A stretch of 64,000 nucleotides of DNA. Source: Petrimonas sp. IBARAKI. GTDB taxonomy: Bacteria > Bacteroidota > Bacteroidia > Bacteroidales > Dysgonomonadaceae. This document shows, piece after piece, positions 25,312 through 34,579 of the stretch (position 1 is its first letter; every line of letters starts with the position of its first letter). The notes beneath the pieces are model-generated. The model saw only the letters and a program-made list of their open reading frames with translations. It was not told where the DNA came from and did not search any database. Location of the stretch: assembly GCA_002356435.2 (NCBI GenBank), contig AP018040.2:310001-374000 (forward strand). The letters run 5' to 3'. The translations under genes and the position numbers were made by a program.

Positions 25312-25635
25312 TCAGCTCTTTTTCACTACTTTTACGGTAATGGTACCTTTTACTTTGTTCTTGTCCGTAACCGCAATCGTGGTTTGACCTTCCTTCACTC
25401 CCGTAACTTTCACATCACTGTTCGTTACCGTGGCAGTGGCGATGGTTTTGTCAGCTTCTACAACTGTAAATGGAGCGGTGCCGCCGCTTACCTTGACGGT
25501 TGCATCCTCAGTAACTTTCACTTCAACCGTTGAAGGAGTTAATGTCAGTTTGGGATCGGGCTGATCTTTTTTGTCACAAGCCACAAAAAAGAGCGATACA
25601 AGAAGTATGCTCATTATAGAACTTAGTCTTTTCAT
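25312..25635 (-). CDS. Small Ig-like (Big_2-type) lipoprotein
   Basis: A 107-residue lipoprotein: a signal peptide with lipobox FVAC (Cys20) followed by an acidic spacer DKKDQPDP. A single beta-sandwich domain follows with repeats typical of bacterial Ig-like folds: TLTPSTVEVKVTEDATVKVSGG, then TATVTNSDVKVTGVKEGQTTIAVTDKN. The VTGVKEGQTTIAVTD pattern is the Big_2 signature. Probably anchored at the cell surface or in the periplasm; binding partner unknown. It stands alone with its own terminator. Confidence 0.82.
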   Translation of the reverse strand: MKRLSSIMSILLVSLFFVACDKKDQPDPKLTLTPSTVEVKVTEDATVKVSGGTAPFTVVEADKTIATATVTNSDVKVTGVKEGQTTIAVTDKNKVKGTITVKVVKKS

Positions 25636-26121
25636 ACTTAAAACATTTAAAATTTGAAATTAATTTAATGATTGTTCAAAAACGGCCAAAATTTTAGGCT
25701 GCCAAAATTCGAATTTATTTCGGTCGTTTTAAACATAGATGCGGAAAACTGAAAAACGCTGCATGGAAATGCTGTATTTAACCATGATTAACGTTGAAAT
25801 GTGATTGTGGAAAAGGGATTTGAAACTATAAAGCCGAGAGTACGCTCCTATTTGGCAAACAGATAACCCGTTTGAAAAAGATAAACAAGGGACGAAAAAG
25901 AAAGAACCCTCAATTTCAAAGCATAACCTTAAACATTTTTAACTGCGAAATCAACCGTAACGATTTAACATTTCCTATTTTTGTGTTTCGAAAGCCGAAA
26001 GGCTCGTTTGGGGTTAACGGATGTTGTGAAAATAGGACCTGACTTGTTCTGCTTTTGGCTGACAGCTACACGATATTTTCAGACATTTCCTTCAGCACCG
26101 TAAATTTAAATAGATTACAAT
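25636..26121. other. 486-bp gene-free region ahead of the moxR-bat operon
   Basis: It separates the divergent Ig-like lipoprotein and moxR. The only supported element is the -7 box at 25976-25983. Between that box and moxR lies a leader of about 130 bases with a small AGCC-GAAA-GGCT hairpin near 25997. No RNA gene or coding frame was recognised. Confidence 0.5.
25976..25983 (+). promoter_or_regulatory. -7 promoter box of the moxR-bat operon
   Basis: TATTTTTG matches TAnnTTTG; it lies 138 bases before the moxR ATG. No -33 TTG at the usual spacing. Confidence 0.4.
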
Positions 26122-27117
26122 ATGAATCAAGTAGTTGATATCAAGGAATTAAACGAGAGAATTGAGCGGAAAAGCGCCTTTACCCAAACCCTGTTTACCG
26201 GAATGGATAAAGTGATTGTGGGACAGAAACATTTGGTGGAGTCGCTTTTAATCGGATTGTTGTCCGACGGACATATCCTGCTTGAAGGGGTGCCCGGGCT
26301 GGCAAAGACATTGGCCATAAAATCCCTGGCCCAACTGATCGAGGCAAAGTACAACCGTGTCCAGTTTACGCCCGACCTGTTGCCGGCCGACGTCGTTGGA
26401 ACCATGATATACAGTCCCCGCAACGAAGAGTTTCAGGTCAAACACGGTCCGGTTTTTGCGAATTTTGTGTTGGCGGACGAAATAAACCGTGCGCCTGCCA
26501 AAGTGCAGAGTGCGTTGCTTGAGGCCATGCAGGAACGTCAGGTCACTATCGGCGAAAAAACCTATAAGCTGCCCAATCCTTTTCTGGTGATGGCCACGCA
26601 AAACCCGATTGAGCAAGAAGGGACCTATCCGTTGCCCGAAGCTCAAGTCGACCGTTTCATGCTGAAGGTGGTTATCGGTTATCCAACCAAGGAGGAAGAG
26701 AAACGCATCATTCGTCAGAATATTTTTGAGCCGGTAGCCATTGACAAGCCGGTAGTCTCTACCGAAGAGATTCTGGAAGCACGTAAAGTAGTGCGCGATG
26801 TTTATATCGATGAAAAGATCGAACGTTACATAATCGATATTGTGTTCGCTACCCGTTTTCCCGACCAGTTCGGCTTAAAGGGCATGAAAGAGATGATCGG
26901 ATTCGGTGCATCGCCGCGTGCGTCCATCAACCTGGCGCTGGCTGCCCGCACATTTGCCTTCATCAAGCGCCGCGGTTATGTGATCCCCGAAGATATCCGT
27001 GCCGTTTGCCACGATGTTCTCCGACACCGCATCGGACTCACTTACGAGGCAGAGGCTAACAACCTGACATCGGAAGAAATTGTCAGCGAAATCTTGAACA
27101 AGGTAGAGGTACCCTAA
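26122..27117 (+). CDS. MoxR-family AAA+ ATPase
   Basis: Chaperone-like AAA+ ATPase of 331 residues that typically works with VWA-domain proteins encoded next door. Walker A is GVPGLAKT (56-63), Walker B lies in NFVLADEINRAP, sensor 1 is MATQNPIEQEGTYPLPEAQVDRF, and the lid domain ends with DIRAVCHDVLRHRIGLTYEAE. It opens the Bat operon, followed by DUF58 and the VWA proteins BatA and BatB, which are its likely substrates or partners. The role in the cell envelope or oxidative stress is inferred from related operons. Confidence 0.93.
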   Translation: MNQVVDIKELNERIERKSAFTQTLFTGMDKVIVGQKHLVESLLIGLLSDGHILLEGVPGLAKTLAIKSLAQLIEAKYNRVQFTPDLLPADVVGTMIYSPRNEEFQVKHGPVFANFVLADEINRAPAKVQSALLEAMQERQVTIGEKTYKLPNPFLVMATQNPIEQEGTYPLPEAQVDRFMLKVVIGYPTKEEEKRIIRQNIFEPVAIDKPVVSTEEILEARKVVRDVYIDEKIERYIIDIVFATRFPDQFGLKGMKEMIGFGASPRASINLALAARTFAFIKRRGYVIPEDIRAVCHDVLRHRIGLTYEAEANNLTSEEIVSEILNKVEVP

Positions 27118-27198
27118 TAATAACGGCCGGGAGGCCTGAAGAATGGGAGAGAGGACGATGTTGACAGGTGGCGCTTGCGTCTCAAAAAATGGGAGTAA

Positions 27199-28068
27199 AT
27201 GGAAACCAGCGAATTACTAAAGAAAGTACGGCATATTGAAATAAAAGCACGGGGGTTGTCGCGGAATATTTTCGCGGGGCAATACCACTCAGCCTTTAAA
27301 GGACGCGGTATGGCGTTTTCCGAAGTTCGCGAGTACCAGTACGGCGACGATATGCGTGATATTGACTGGAACGTTACTGCCCGGTACAACCGTCCGTACG
27401 TGAAAATTTTCGAAGAAGAGCGTGAGCTTACCGTGATGCTGCTTATTGATGTGTCGGAAAGCCTGGGTTTTGGATCGTCGGAGAAGATCAAGCGTGATAC
27501 GGTGGCCGAAATCGCGGCAACCTTGGCGTTTTCAGCCATCCAAAACAACGATAAGATTGGTGTCATCTTTTTTTCCGACAAGGTGGAAAAATTTATCCCG
27601 CCCAAGAAGGGAAGAAAACACATTCTTTTTATTATCCGTGAGATTCTGGGCTTTGAACCCGAAAGTGCCGGAACCGATATCAACCTGGCGTTGCGTTACA
27701 TGACCAATGCCATAAAGAAACGTTGTACCACATTTTTAATCTCCGATTTTATTGACACGGGCGACTACAAGCCTGCGCTGCGTATTGCCAACCGCAAACA
27801 CGACATAGTCGCTATCCAGGTATACGATAAACTCAGCACACGGTTGCCGTCAGTGGGGTTAATGAAGGTGAAAGATCCCGAATCCGGGGGCGAAATGTGG
27901 ATAGATACCTCATCCGGAAACGTAAGGAACCATTATGCGAAATGGTGGCTGGACCGTCAGGCTGAGATGATGCTCACATTCAAGCAGAGCAGCGTGGATA
28001 ACGTCTCCGTTTCAACGGAAGACGATTATGCGAAAGCGTTATTGCTGTTGTTTCAAAGAAGGAGATAG
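27199..28068 (+). CDS. DUF58 domain protein
   Basis: A 289-residue soluble protein with the DUF58 signature FKGRGMAFSEVREYQYGDDMRDIDWNVTAR, followed by a VWA-like fold (VMLLIDVSESLGFGS). It sits 81 bp after moxR. The moxR-DUF58-batA order is widely conserved, and DUF58 proteins are thought to act with the MoxR ATPase. Biochemical function unknown. Confidence 0.9.
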   Translation: METSELLKKVRHIEIKARGLSRNIFAGQYHSAFKGRGMAFSEVREYQYGDDMRDIDWNVTARYNRPYVKIFEEERELTVMLLIDVSESLGFGSSEKIKRDTVAEIAATLAFSAIQNNDKIGVIFFSDKVEKFIPPKKGRKHILFIIREILGFEPESAGTDINLALRYMTNAIKKRCTTFLISDFIDTGDYKPALRIANRKHDIVAIQVYDKLSTRLPSVGLMKVKDPESGGEMWIDTSSGNVRNHYAKWWLDRQAEMMLTFKQSSVDNVSVSTEDDYAKALLLLFQRRR

Positions 28069-28077
28069 GGGAAGAAG

Positions 28078-29139
28078 TTGGAATTTAGAAGAAATCAAGA
28101 AGTGGGAAAAAAGGTTCTGCATATATTACTGCCGTTATTTTTGCTGATAAGCATTACGCACCGTTCTTTTGCGCAACGTGCTTCGGTGCAGGCAAGTGTT
28201 CAGCCCGCCGAAATTCAGATCGGTGAGCAGGCGCTTATCAACCTGAAGGTTATCGCCCCCAAGGACAAGACCATCCAGTTTCCCGTTTATCAGAAAGAAA
28301 TCATACCCGGACTGGAAGTGTTAACCATGCTCCCGCCCGATACCGTTATTGAGAACAACGTGGCCACCATGAATTTCAAATACGTGGTCACGTCGTTCGA
28401 CTCCACGCTGTATTACGTTCCCCATATGCCCGTTTTCGACGGGACCGACACCATCTATTCCAACTCTTTCGGGCTGAAGGTGACATCGCCTGTGCTGAAG
28501 GATTCCACAGTAGCATACCTGGAAAAAATGAATACGGGACAAACCGATTCCATTGATTTCCACCAACTTCAGCTTAATGACATAAAGCCGGTTCAAAAGC
28601 CGGCATTTGTATGGACGGATTATCTCTGGATACTGTGGATAGTGCTGGGTCTCATTTTGCTTCTGCTGTTGATCGGCCTGATTATTGTCCTTGTACTCCG
28701 GAAAAAGAACAAGGGCTATTTCTTCACCCCGCCGCAAGTGCTGCCGCCGCACGTCCGTGCCCTTCAGGAGCTGGATAAGCTCAGGGCCGGGAAAATCTGG
28801 CAACAGGGCCGTGAAAAAGAGTTTTACACGAAGATTACCGATATCCTGCGGGTGTATATGTTTGAACGCTACAGGATAAATGCCATGGAGATGACTTCAG
28901 GCGAAATTCTCGTGGAAATAAGAAAAAGGTCGGAAGAAGATTCCATTTACAACAACCTGGTTCAGATTCTTTCGGTAGCAGATATGGTGAAGTTCGCGAA
29001 GCATAAACCCTACATGGATGAGAACGACTTAAGTTTGATGAACGCCTATTTCTTTGTCAACCAAACGCGCGAACCCGATCCGCTTCCCGATAAAAAAGAA
29101 CAGGAAAAGCTAAAAGACGAGATTGATAAAGAAAAATAG
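28078..29139 (+). CDS. BatD-like membrane protein (extra Bat operon member)
   Basis: Predicted signal peptide ending near SFAQ, a beta-rich extracytoplasmic domain (about 30-165), a membrane helix (DYLWILWIVLGLILLLLLIGLIIVLVL, about 182-208) and a cytoplasmic helical tail with EFYTKITDILRVYMFERYRI. This layout repeats that of BatD further down the operon at smaller size, so it looks like a second, shorter paralogue. The frame opens with TTG at 28078; a GTG at 28102, directly before the signal peptide, is an equally good start. Function unknown beyond membership in the Bat system. Confidence 0.8.
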   Translation: MEFRRNQEVGKKVLHILLPLFLLISITHRSFAQRASVQASVQPAEIQIGEQALINLKVIAPKDKTIQFPVYQKEIIPGLEVLTMLPPDTVIENNVATMNFKYVVTSFDSTLYYVPHMPVFDGTDTIYSNSFGLKVTSPVLKDSTVAYLEKMNTGQTDSIDFHQLQLNDIKPVQKPAFVWTDYLWILWIVLGLILLLLLIGLIIVLVLRKKNKGYFFTPPQVLPPHVRALQELDKLRAGKIWQQGREKEFYTKITDILRVYMFERYRINAMEMTSGEILVEIRKRSEEDSIYNNLVQILSVADMVKFAKHKPYMDENDLSLMNAYFFVNQTREPDPLPDKKEQEKLKDEIDKEK

Positions 29140-29183
29140 ACAAAAAAGACGAAAAGTCTGAAACATAAAGGTCTTACAAGAAT

Positions 29184-30167
29184 ATGCAATTTGCCAACCC
29201 TACATATCTTTATTTGCTGCTGATACTGGCTCCGCTGATCGCGTGGTACATCGTGCGCATGTCTAAAACACAGGCGTCCTTCAAACTGGCTTCCACCCAT
29301 GCCTTCAACAGTAAGAACAGGGGAGTTAAAACGTACCTGCGCCACCTGCCGTTCGCGCTAAGGATGATGGCAGTTGCGCTGATAATAGTGGTCGTGGCAC
29401 GCCCGCAGGCGGTGGATAGCTGGGAAGAATCTGAAACGCAGGGAATTGATATAGTGCTGGCTCTTGACGTGTCGGGGTCGATGCTGGCGCAGGATTTGCA
29501 ACCCAACCGGCTGGAAGCCGCTAAAAAAGTGGCTGCCGAATTTATCACCGACCGGAAGAATGATAACATCGGATTGGTGATTTTTGCCGGGGAAAGCTTT
29601 ACACAATGCCCCATGACCACCGACCACAAGGTTCTGTTGAACCTGCTGAACGGTATCGATTTCGGGCTTATCGAAGACGGAACGGCTATCGGGTTGGGGC
29701 TGGCAAATGCCGTGAATCGGTTGAAAGACAGTGAGTCCAAATCGAAAGTGGTGATTTTGCTGACGGACGGCTCAAACAACCGCGGGCAGATTGCACCGCT
29801 CACCGCGGCCGACCTGGCTCAGTCTTACGGCATCCGCGTATATACCGTCGGCGCCGGAACGAAAGGAATGGCGCCAACACCGGTGCAAACACCTTTCGGA
29901 ATGCGGTTACAGAACATGCCGGTGGATATCGACGAAAAAACGCTGACCGAAATTGCATCCCTGACCGGAGGAAAATATTTCCGGGCCGAGGACAACGAAA
30001 GTCTAAGCAATATATACAGCGAGATTGATGAATTGGAAAAATACCTCATCAGCGTGCAGAATGTTACGCGAAAACAGGAATTGTTCCTCCCGTTTGCACT
30101 GCTTGCCCTGGGATTGATTCTGATGGAGTTGGTGTTGAGAAGGACGTGGTTGAGGAATATACCGTAG
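29184..30167 (+). CDS. batA: BatA, VWA-domain membrane protein
   Basis: A 327-residue membrane-anchored von Willebrand A protein: two N-terminal helices (YLYLLLILAPLIAWYIV and the segment near 55-75), a VWA domain with the metal-ion site DVSGSM and TDGSNN, and a C-terminal helix (LFLPFALLALGLILMELVL). The Bat system was named for aerotolerance in Bacteroides fragilis, where disruption impairs survival in air. BatA and BatB are paralogues placed side by side. Confidence 0.92.
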   Translation: MQFANPTYLYLLLILAPLIAWYIVRMSKTQASFKLASTHAFNSKNRGVKTYLRHLPFALRMMAVALIIVVVARPQAVDSWEESETQGIDIVLALDVSGSMLAQDLQPNRLEAAKKVAAEFITDRKNDNIGLVIFAGESFTQCPMTTDHKVLLNLLNGIDFGLIEDGTAIGLGLANAVNRLKDSESKSKVVILLTDGSNNRGQIAPLTAADLAQSYGIRVYTVGAGTKGMAPTPVQTPFGMRLQNMPVDIDEKTLTEIASLTGGKYFRAEDNESLSNIYSEIDELEKYLISVQNVTRKQELFLPFALLALGLILMELVLRRTWLRNIP

Positions 30168-30198
30168 ATGGGGTGTGTTAAGAGAATAAAAAAAAGAA

Positions 30199-31221
30199 AT
30201 GTTTAGATTCGAAAATCCGGAATACCTGTACTTGTTTATCGCCATGCCTTTTTTGGTGGCGCTTTACATTTACCTGAACATTAGAAAGCGAAACGATGTG
30301 AAGAAACTCGGCGTTCTTTCTACTGTAAAAAAAATGATGCCTGAACTGTCACTCAAGCGCTCCTACTTGAAGTTCTGGCTGATTTTTGCAGCGCTTTGCA
30401 CGGGAATTATCATGATTGCCCGTCCACAATTTGGGACTAAGGTGGAAAACGTTGAAAAGGAGGGGATTGAGCTGGTAATTGCCATAGACGTTTCCAATTC
30501 CATGCTGGCGCGCGATGTTTCTCCCGACAGGTTGTCACGGGCAAAACAGATCTTGTCGAGGATCATCGATGTTCGCAAAAACGATAAGGTAGCCCTCATC
30601 GTCTTTGCAGGAGAGGCATATGTCCAGATGCCGCTGACTTCCGATACGCAGTCGGCAAAACTGTTTCTCAATACCATTGATCCGAGTTTGGTGCCCGTTC
30701 AAGGGACGGCTATTGCTGAAGCCATAACATTGGGAGTAAGTTCCTTTTCAGGAGACCAGGACGTAGACAAAGCAATGATTCTTATCACCGATGGTGAAGA
30801 TCACGAAGGGAATGCCAACGAAGCTGCCAGGCAAGCCTCCGATGCCGGAATTATGATAAATGTTATCGGGATAGGGTCGGTGGAAGGAACGCCTGTGCCT
30901 GAGTCGGAATACAGCAACAATTACAGGACAGACAGCGGAGGACAGGTGGTTGTCTCGCGGCTGAATGAACAAATGGCTCAGGAGATTGCTCAAAACGGAA
31001 AAGGGCTGTATGTGCAGGCCGATAATTCCAATACCGCCGTACGGGCTCTGGAGACGGAATTGAATGAACTGGAGACCAAAAAAACAACCAGCCTTTCTTA
31101 TTCGGAATATGACGAGAAATTTCCGTTCTTTGCCTGGATATTATTGATTATCTTAATTGTCGAATTCCTGATATACGACAAGAAAAATCCGCTGTTTAAA
31201 AATATTCGCTTATTCAGATGA
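30199..31221 (+). CDS. batB: BatB, VWA-domain membrane protein
   Basis: Same design as BatA in 340 residues: N-terminal helices (YLYLFIAMPFLVALYIYL and a second near 60-75), a VWA domain with the MIDAS residues in AIDVSNSMLARD and ITDGEDHEGN, and a C-terminal helix (FPFFAWILLIILIVEFLIY). Both MIDAS motifs are complete, so metal-dependent partner binding is expected. Its stop overlaps the batC start by 4 bp (ATGA). Confidence 0.92.
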   Translation: MFRFENPEYLYLFIAMPFLVALYIYLNIRKRNDVKKLGVLSTVKKMMPELSLKRSYLKFWLIFAALCTGIIMIARPQFGTKVENVEKEGIELVIAIDVSNSMLARDVSPDRLSRAKQILSRIIDVRKNDKVALIVFAGEAYVQMPLTSDTQSAKLFLNTIDPSLVPVQGTAIAEAITLGVSSFSGDQDVDKAMILITDGEDHEGNANEAARQASDAGIMINVIGIGSVEGTPVPESEYSNNYRTDSGGQVVVSRLNEQMAQEIAQNGKGLYVQADNSNTAVRALETELNELETKKTTSLSYSEYDEKFPFFAWILLIILIVEFLIYDKKNPLFKNIRLFR

Positions 31222-31922
31222 GGTTAAACATATTGAAATACAGTTTGTTGTTGATGATGATGGCTTTGACTCTGCCGCTATCGGCTCAGAAAGAGGTGCG
31301 AAAGAATGTACGCAAGGGTAATAAAGCGTACCAGCAGCAAAAATTCTCGGAGGCGTTTACGTTTTACAACGATGCCCTGGCAGAGAACCCGTCGTCGCCC
31401 GAAGCCAATTACAATGCAGGCAATACGCTGTACCGCCAAAAAGAATGGGACAAATCCATGGAGAGCTATCAACAATACCTGGCGTTGGAAAAGGAAAATC
31501 CGAAAAAAATGTCGGCTGCCTGGCACAATATCGGAAATTCATTGCTGCAAAAGAAAGAACTGGAAAAATCGATGGAGGCTTACAAGATGGCTCTTCGGAT
31601 GAATCCCGAAGACGAGGAAACACGGTATAACCTGGCGGTAGTTCAAAAGATGATACAGGATCAACAGCAAGACCAACAACAGGAGCAGCAGCAACAGCAA
31701 AATCAGGACCAACAGCAACAGGAGCCGCAAAACAACCAGGATCAACCGAAAAAGCCGGAAGAGCAGCAAGAGCCCGAACAAATGTCGCGCGACAATGCCC
31801 GTCAGCTATTGCAGGCTATTGAGCAGGACGAAAAAGAAACGCAGGAAAAAGTAAATAAAATAAAGGCGGAGGAGCGAAAACAAAAGGCGGACGAAAACAG
31901 GCGAAGAAACAGGGACTGGTAA
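31218..31922 (+). CDS. batC: BatC, TPR protein with Gln-rich linker
   Basis: Exported protein of 234 residues: signal peptide (1 to about 23, ending PLSAQ), then TPR repeats (about 30-145; EANYNAGNTLYRQKEWDKSMESY and AWHNIGNSLLQKKELEKSMEAY). A very Gln-rich, Glu/Asp-spiced linker (about 150-190) and a charged helical C-terminus with EERKQKADENRRRNRDW follow. TPRs suggest a scaffold in the periplasm for the Bat complex. The Gln-rich stretch is low-complexity and likely varies between strains. Confidence 0.9.
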   Translation: MRLNILKYSLLLMMMALTLPLSAQKEVRKNVRKGNKAYQQQKFSEAFTFYNDALAENPSSPEANYNAGNTLYRQKEWDKSMESYQQYLALEKENPKKMSAAWHNIGNSLLQKKELEKSMEAYKMALRMNPEDEETRYNLAVVQKMIQDQQQDQQQEQQQQQNQDQQQQEPQNNQDQPKKPEEQQEPEQMSRDNARQLLQAIEQDEKETQEKVNKIKAEERKQKADENRRRNRDW

Positions 31923-31965
31923 AACGGATAAAATTACAAATGACGATTTTAGATTTACAATTTTA

Positions 31966-33813
31966 ATGAAATATTTTTTAGAAAAATATAGAGTTACATT
32001 CCTTTTTCTGGTCTTACTCTTGACCGGGACAACAACCCTTCAGGCGCAGGTGACTTTTCGCGCATCGGCCCCCAACGGAGTGGTGAAGGGGGAGCAGTTT
32101 CGTTTGAGTTACACGCTCAACCAGGAAGGGAAAGACCTTCGTTTGCCTGATTTGAAAGGGTTTGATGTCCTTTTCGGGCCATCTACATCGCGGAGTTTTA
32201 GCCAGAGTACGGTCAACGGAAAAACCACCTCTGAAAGTTCGGTAACGTACACGTATATCCTGGTGGCTCCTGAGGAAGGTACCTTCACCATAGAGCCGGC
32301 CGCCATTACCGTGAACGGGAGCAGTTACCGCTCTAACGCGCTGACTGTGAAAGTTCTTCCTCCCGATAAGACAGCCGAGAATCGTCAAGGCGGAAATTCA
32401 GGTAGTGCCGGTTCAGGTTCTTCATCTGCAGCGCCTGCCACAACCGTAAGTGCCAACGATGCCTTTATCCGTGCTATTGTCTCGAAAAACAGCATGTACG
32501 AGCAAGAGGGGTTTACCGTCACTTTCCGGCTCTATACTACACTGAATATTACCGATTTGGGCAAAATAGAGTTTCCCGAGTTTGAAGGGTTCATGGTTGA
32601 AGAGGTGGCGATAGCATCGAACCAGCAACTCCAGATGGAGCGGTACAACGGACGAAACTATTATACGGCTGATTTAAAGAAAACACTTTTGTTCCCGCAA
32701 CGGTCCGGTAAAATTACTATTCCGTCGGGACGGTTGGAGATGGTGTTCTCCGTTCCTTCCGGAAAAAAAGTTTCCACCTTCTTTGGAACCCAGGAGGTGA
32801 TGGCTGATGTGAAAAAAGTCTTGGTTACTAATCCGTTGACAATAAATGTGAAGCCGTTGCCCGAAGGAAAACCGTTGAACTTTTCCAACGCTGTGGGAAC
32901 CTTTGCCTTTGCTCCCTCTATCAGCACGCAACAAACCCGGGCAAACGAACCGGTTACCGTTTCGGTCGAAATATCGGGAACAGGAAATATGAAACTTATT
33001 CAGAACCCTGAGATTAAATTTCCTTCTAATTTCGAGATCTACGATCCGACCGTGACCAATAATTTTCAGGTCACCACCAACGGATTAACCGGCTCCCGGA
33101 AAATAGAATACCTTGCTATCCCCCGGTACGAAGGAGATTACGATATTCCGTCCATTGAGTTTTCCTATTTCGATTTGAATACCCATTCCTATAAAACCCT
33201 AAAATCGCCCGATTATAATTTACAAATAGCCAAAGGTGACCCCGGAAAAGCCTCGGCAAGCAGCTACGTGAATCAGCAGAACGTCCGCGTGGAACAGGAT
33301 ATCCGTTTTCTGAAAACCGAAGGACCGCAATATCAATACCAGAACAACTTCTTTGCCGGATCCACCGGATACTGGTTGTGGTACTTGATCCCGCTTATTG
33401 CACTGATTGTTTTTTACCTGTTTAACCGGAAAATGGCTAGGGAAAATGCCGATGTGGCGAGAATGAGGACCAGAAAAGCGAACAAGATGGCTATCCGAAG
33501 GTTGAAGGTTGCGGAAAAATTCCTGAAGGAGCATAACAAAGAAAAATTTTACGACGAAGTACTGCGTGCCCTCTGGGGATATTTCAGCGATAAGTTGTCT
33601 ATGCCCGTGGCAAACTTAACCAAGGATAATATAGAAAAAGAGCTGTCCGACTACGGAATGGACAATGAGTTAACCGGTAAGTTTATGCAGATACTTAATA
33701 CTTGCGAGTTTGCGCGTTACGCACCGGCAGAGAGTGATGCGGCTATGGATAAGTTGTACAACGAAACGGTTGATGCCATCGGTAAAATGGAAAGCAAACT
33801 AAAAAGAAAGTGA
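31966..33813 (+). CDS. batD: BatD, large exported beta-domain membrane protein
   Basis: A 615-residue protein with a signal peptide (ending TTLQAQ), then repeated beta-sandwich domains in the periplasm (about 28-455), including the conserved oxygen-tolerance opening VTFRASAPNGVVKGEQFRLSYTLN. One membrane helix (YWLWYLIPLIALIVFYLF) precedes a cytoplasmic helical tail (FYDEVLRALWGYFSDKL). It matches the BatD/oxygen-tolerance family in length and architecture. A Ser/Gly-rich linker around 145-162 separates two domains. Confidence 0.92.
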   Translation: MKYFLEKYRVTFLFLVLLLTGTTTLQAQVTFRASAPNGVVKGEQFRLSYTLNQEGKDLRLPDLKGFDVLFGPSTSRSFSQSTVNGKTTSESSVTYTYILVAPEEGTFTIEPAAITVNGSSYRSNALTVKVLPPDKTAENRQGGNSGSAGSGSSSAAPATTVSANDAFIRAIVSKNSMYEQEGFTVTFRLYTTLNITDLGKIEFPEFEGFMVEEVAIASNQQLQMERYNGRNYYTADLKKTLLFPQRSGKITIPSGRLEMVFSVPSGKKVSTFFGTQEVMADVKKVLVTNPLTINVKPLPEGKPLNFSNAVGTFAFAPSISTQQTRANEPVTVSVEISGTGNMKLIQNPEIKFPSNFEIYDPTVTNNFQVTTNGLTGSRKIEYLAIPRYEGDYDIPSIEFSYFDLNTHSYKTLKSPDYNLQIAKGDPGKASASSYVNQQNVRVEQDIRFLKTEGPQYQYQNNFFAGSTGYWLWYLIPLIALIVFYLFNRKMARENADVARMRTRKANKMAIRRLKVAEKFLKEHNKEKFYDEVLRALWGYFSDKLSMPVANLTKDNIEKELSDYGMDNELTGKFMQILNTCEFARYAPAESDAAMDKLYNETVDAIGKMESKLKRK

Positions 33814-33814
33814 T

Positions 33815-34579
33815 ATGCAAACAATCAAAAATACATTGACCCTGGTTCTGCTTTTTTTTGCCACCGTATCTTCTGCACAAAGCACTGTGGAAACAGCTTC
33901 CGAAGCGTATCGGAGTGAAGATTACAAAAGAAGTATCCAGCTGTACGAACAGGTGGTGGCCCAACAATTATCGGAGGGGAAAGAGTCCGCAGAAATTTAC
34001 TACAACCTCGGAAATGCCTATTTCAGGAACGGAGAAACCGCAAAAGCAATCCTGAACTATGAACGTGCTCTGCTCCTTAACCCGGGAGATAGCGACATAC
34101 GCCACAACCTCCGGTTTGCCCGTACGCGTATCGAAGACAAGATCGATACTTCTGAAAGCTTTTTCCTGACAACCTGGGTAAACAGCTTTAAAAACCTGTT
34201 CAACTCCAACACGTGGGCAACCATAGCCATAGCACTCTTTATCGCTTTTCTCTCTTGCATCGCGACGTTTCTTTTTGTAAGAAAAGTGTGGATTAAAAAA
34301 ACGGCTTTTTACACCGGTATCGTTATTTTTGCCCTGCTTCTTTTGTCCAACGTGTTTGCGTTCAGTCAGAAAAACAACCGCATTCACCGCAACACCGGTA
34401 TCGTGATGGCTGCGTCTGCATCTATCATGGCTTCGCCCGATGCCAACAGCCAGGAACTTTTCCGTCTGCACGAAGGGACTAAGGTGAAGCTTAATAAGAC
34501 CGATGGGAACTGGATTGAAATAGAAATTGCCAACGGTAGTGTGGGCTGGACATCGAAAGAGAATGTGGAGGTAATATGA
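33815..34579 (+). CDS. batE: BatE, TPR membrane protein with SH3-like C-terminus
   Basis: A 254-residue protein with signal peptide (1 to about 22, ending VSSAQ), two TPR units (about 30-95; AEIYYNLGNAYFRNGETAKAILNYERALLLNP), two membrane helices (about 130-150 and 160-178) and a C-terminal SH3-like domain (VMAASASIMASPDANSQELFRLHEGTKVKL to the end). The start lies one base after the batD stop. The last gene of the Bat set proper, overlapping a PAP2 phosphatase by 4 bp. Confidence 0.9.
   Translation: MQTIKNTLTLVLLFFATVSSAQSTVETASEAYRSEDYKRSIQLYEQVVAQQLSEGKESAEIYYNLGNAYFRNGETAKAILNYERALLLNPGDSDIRHNLRFARTRIEDKIDTSESFFLTTWVNSFKNLFNSNTWATIAIALFIAFLSCIATFLFVRKVWIKKTAFYTGIVIFALLLLSNVFAFSQKNNRIHRNTGIVMAASASIMASPDANSQELFRLHEGTKVKLNKTDGNWIEIEIANGSVGWTSKENVEVI

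Noticed and set aside
31539-31781. A leucine-rich frame on the minus strand
   Set aside because: It is the reverse complement of the Gln-rich linker of batC (CAA/CAG read as TTG/CTG), not a membrane protein.
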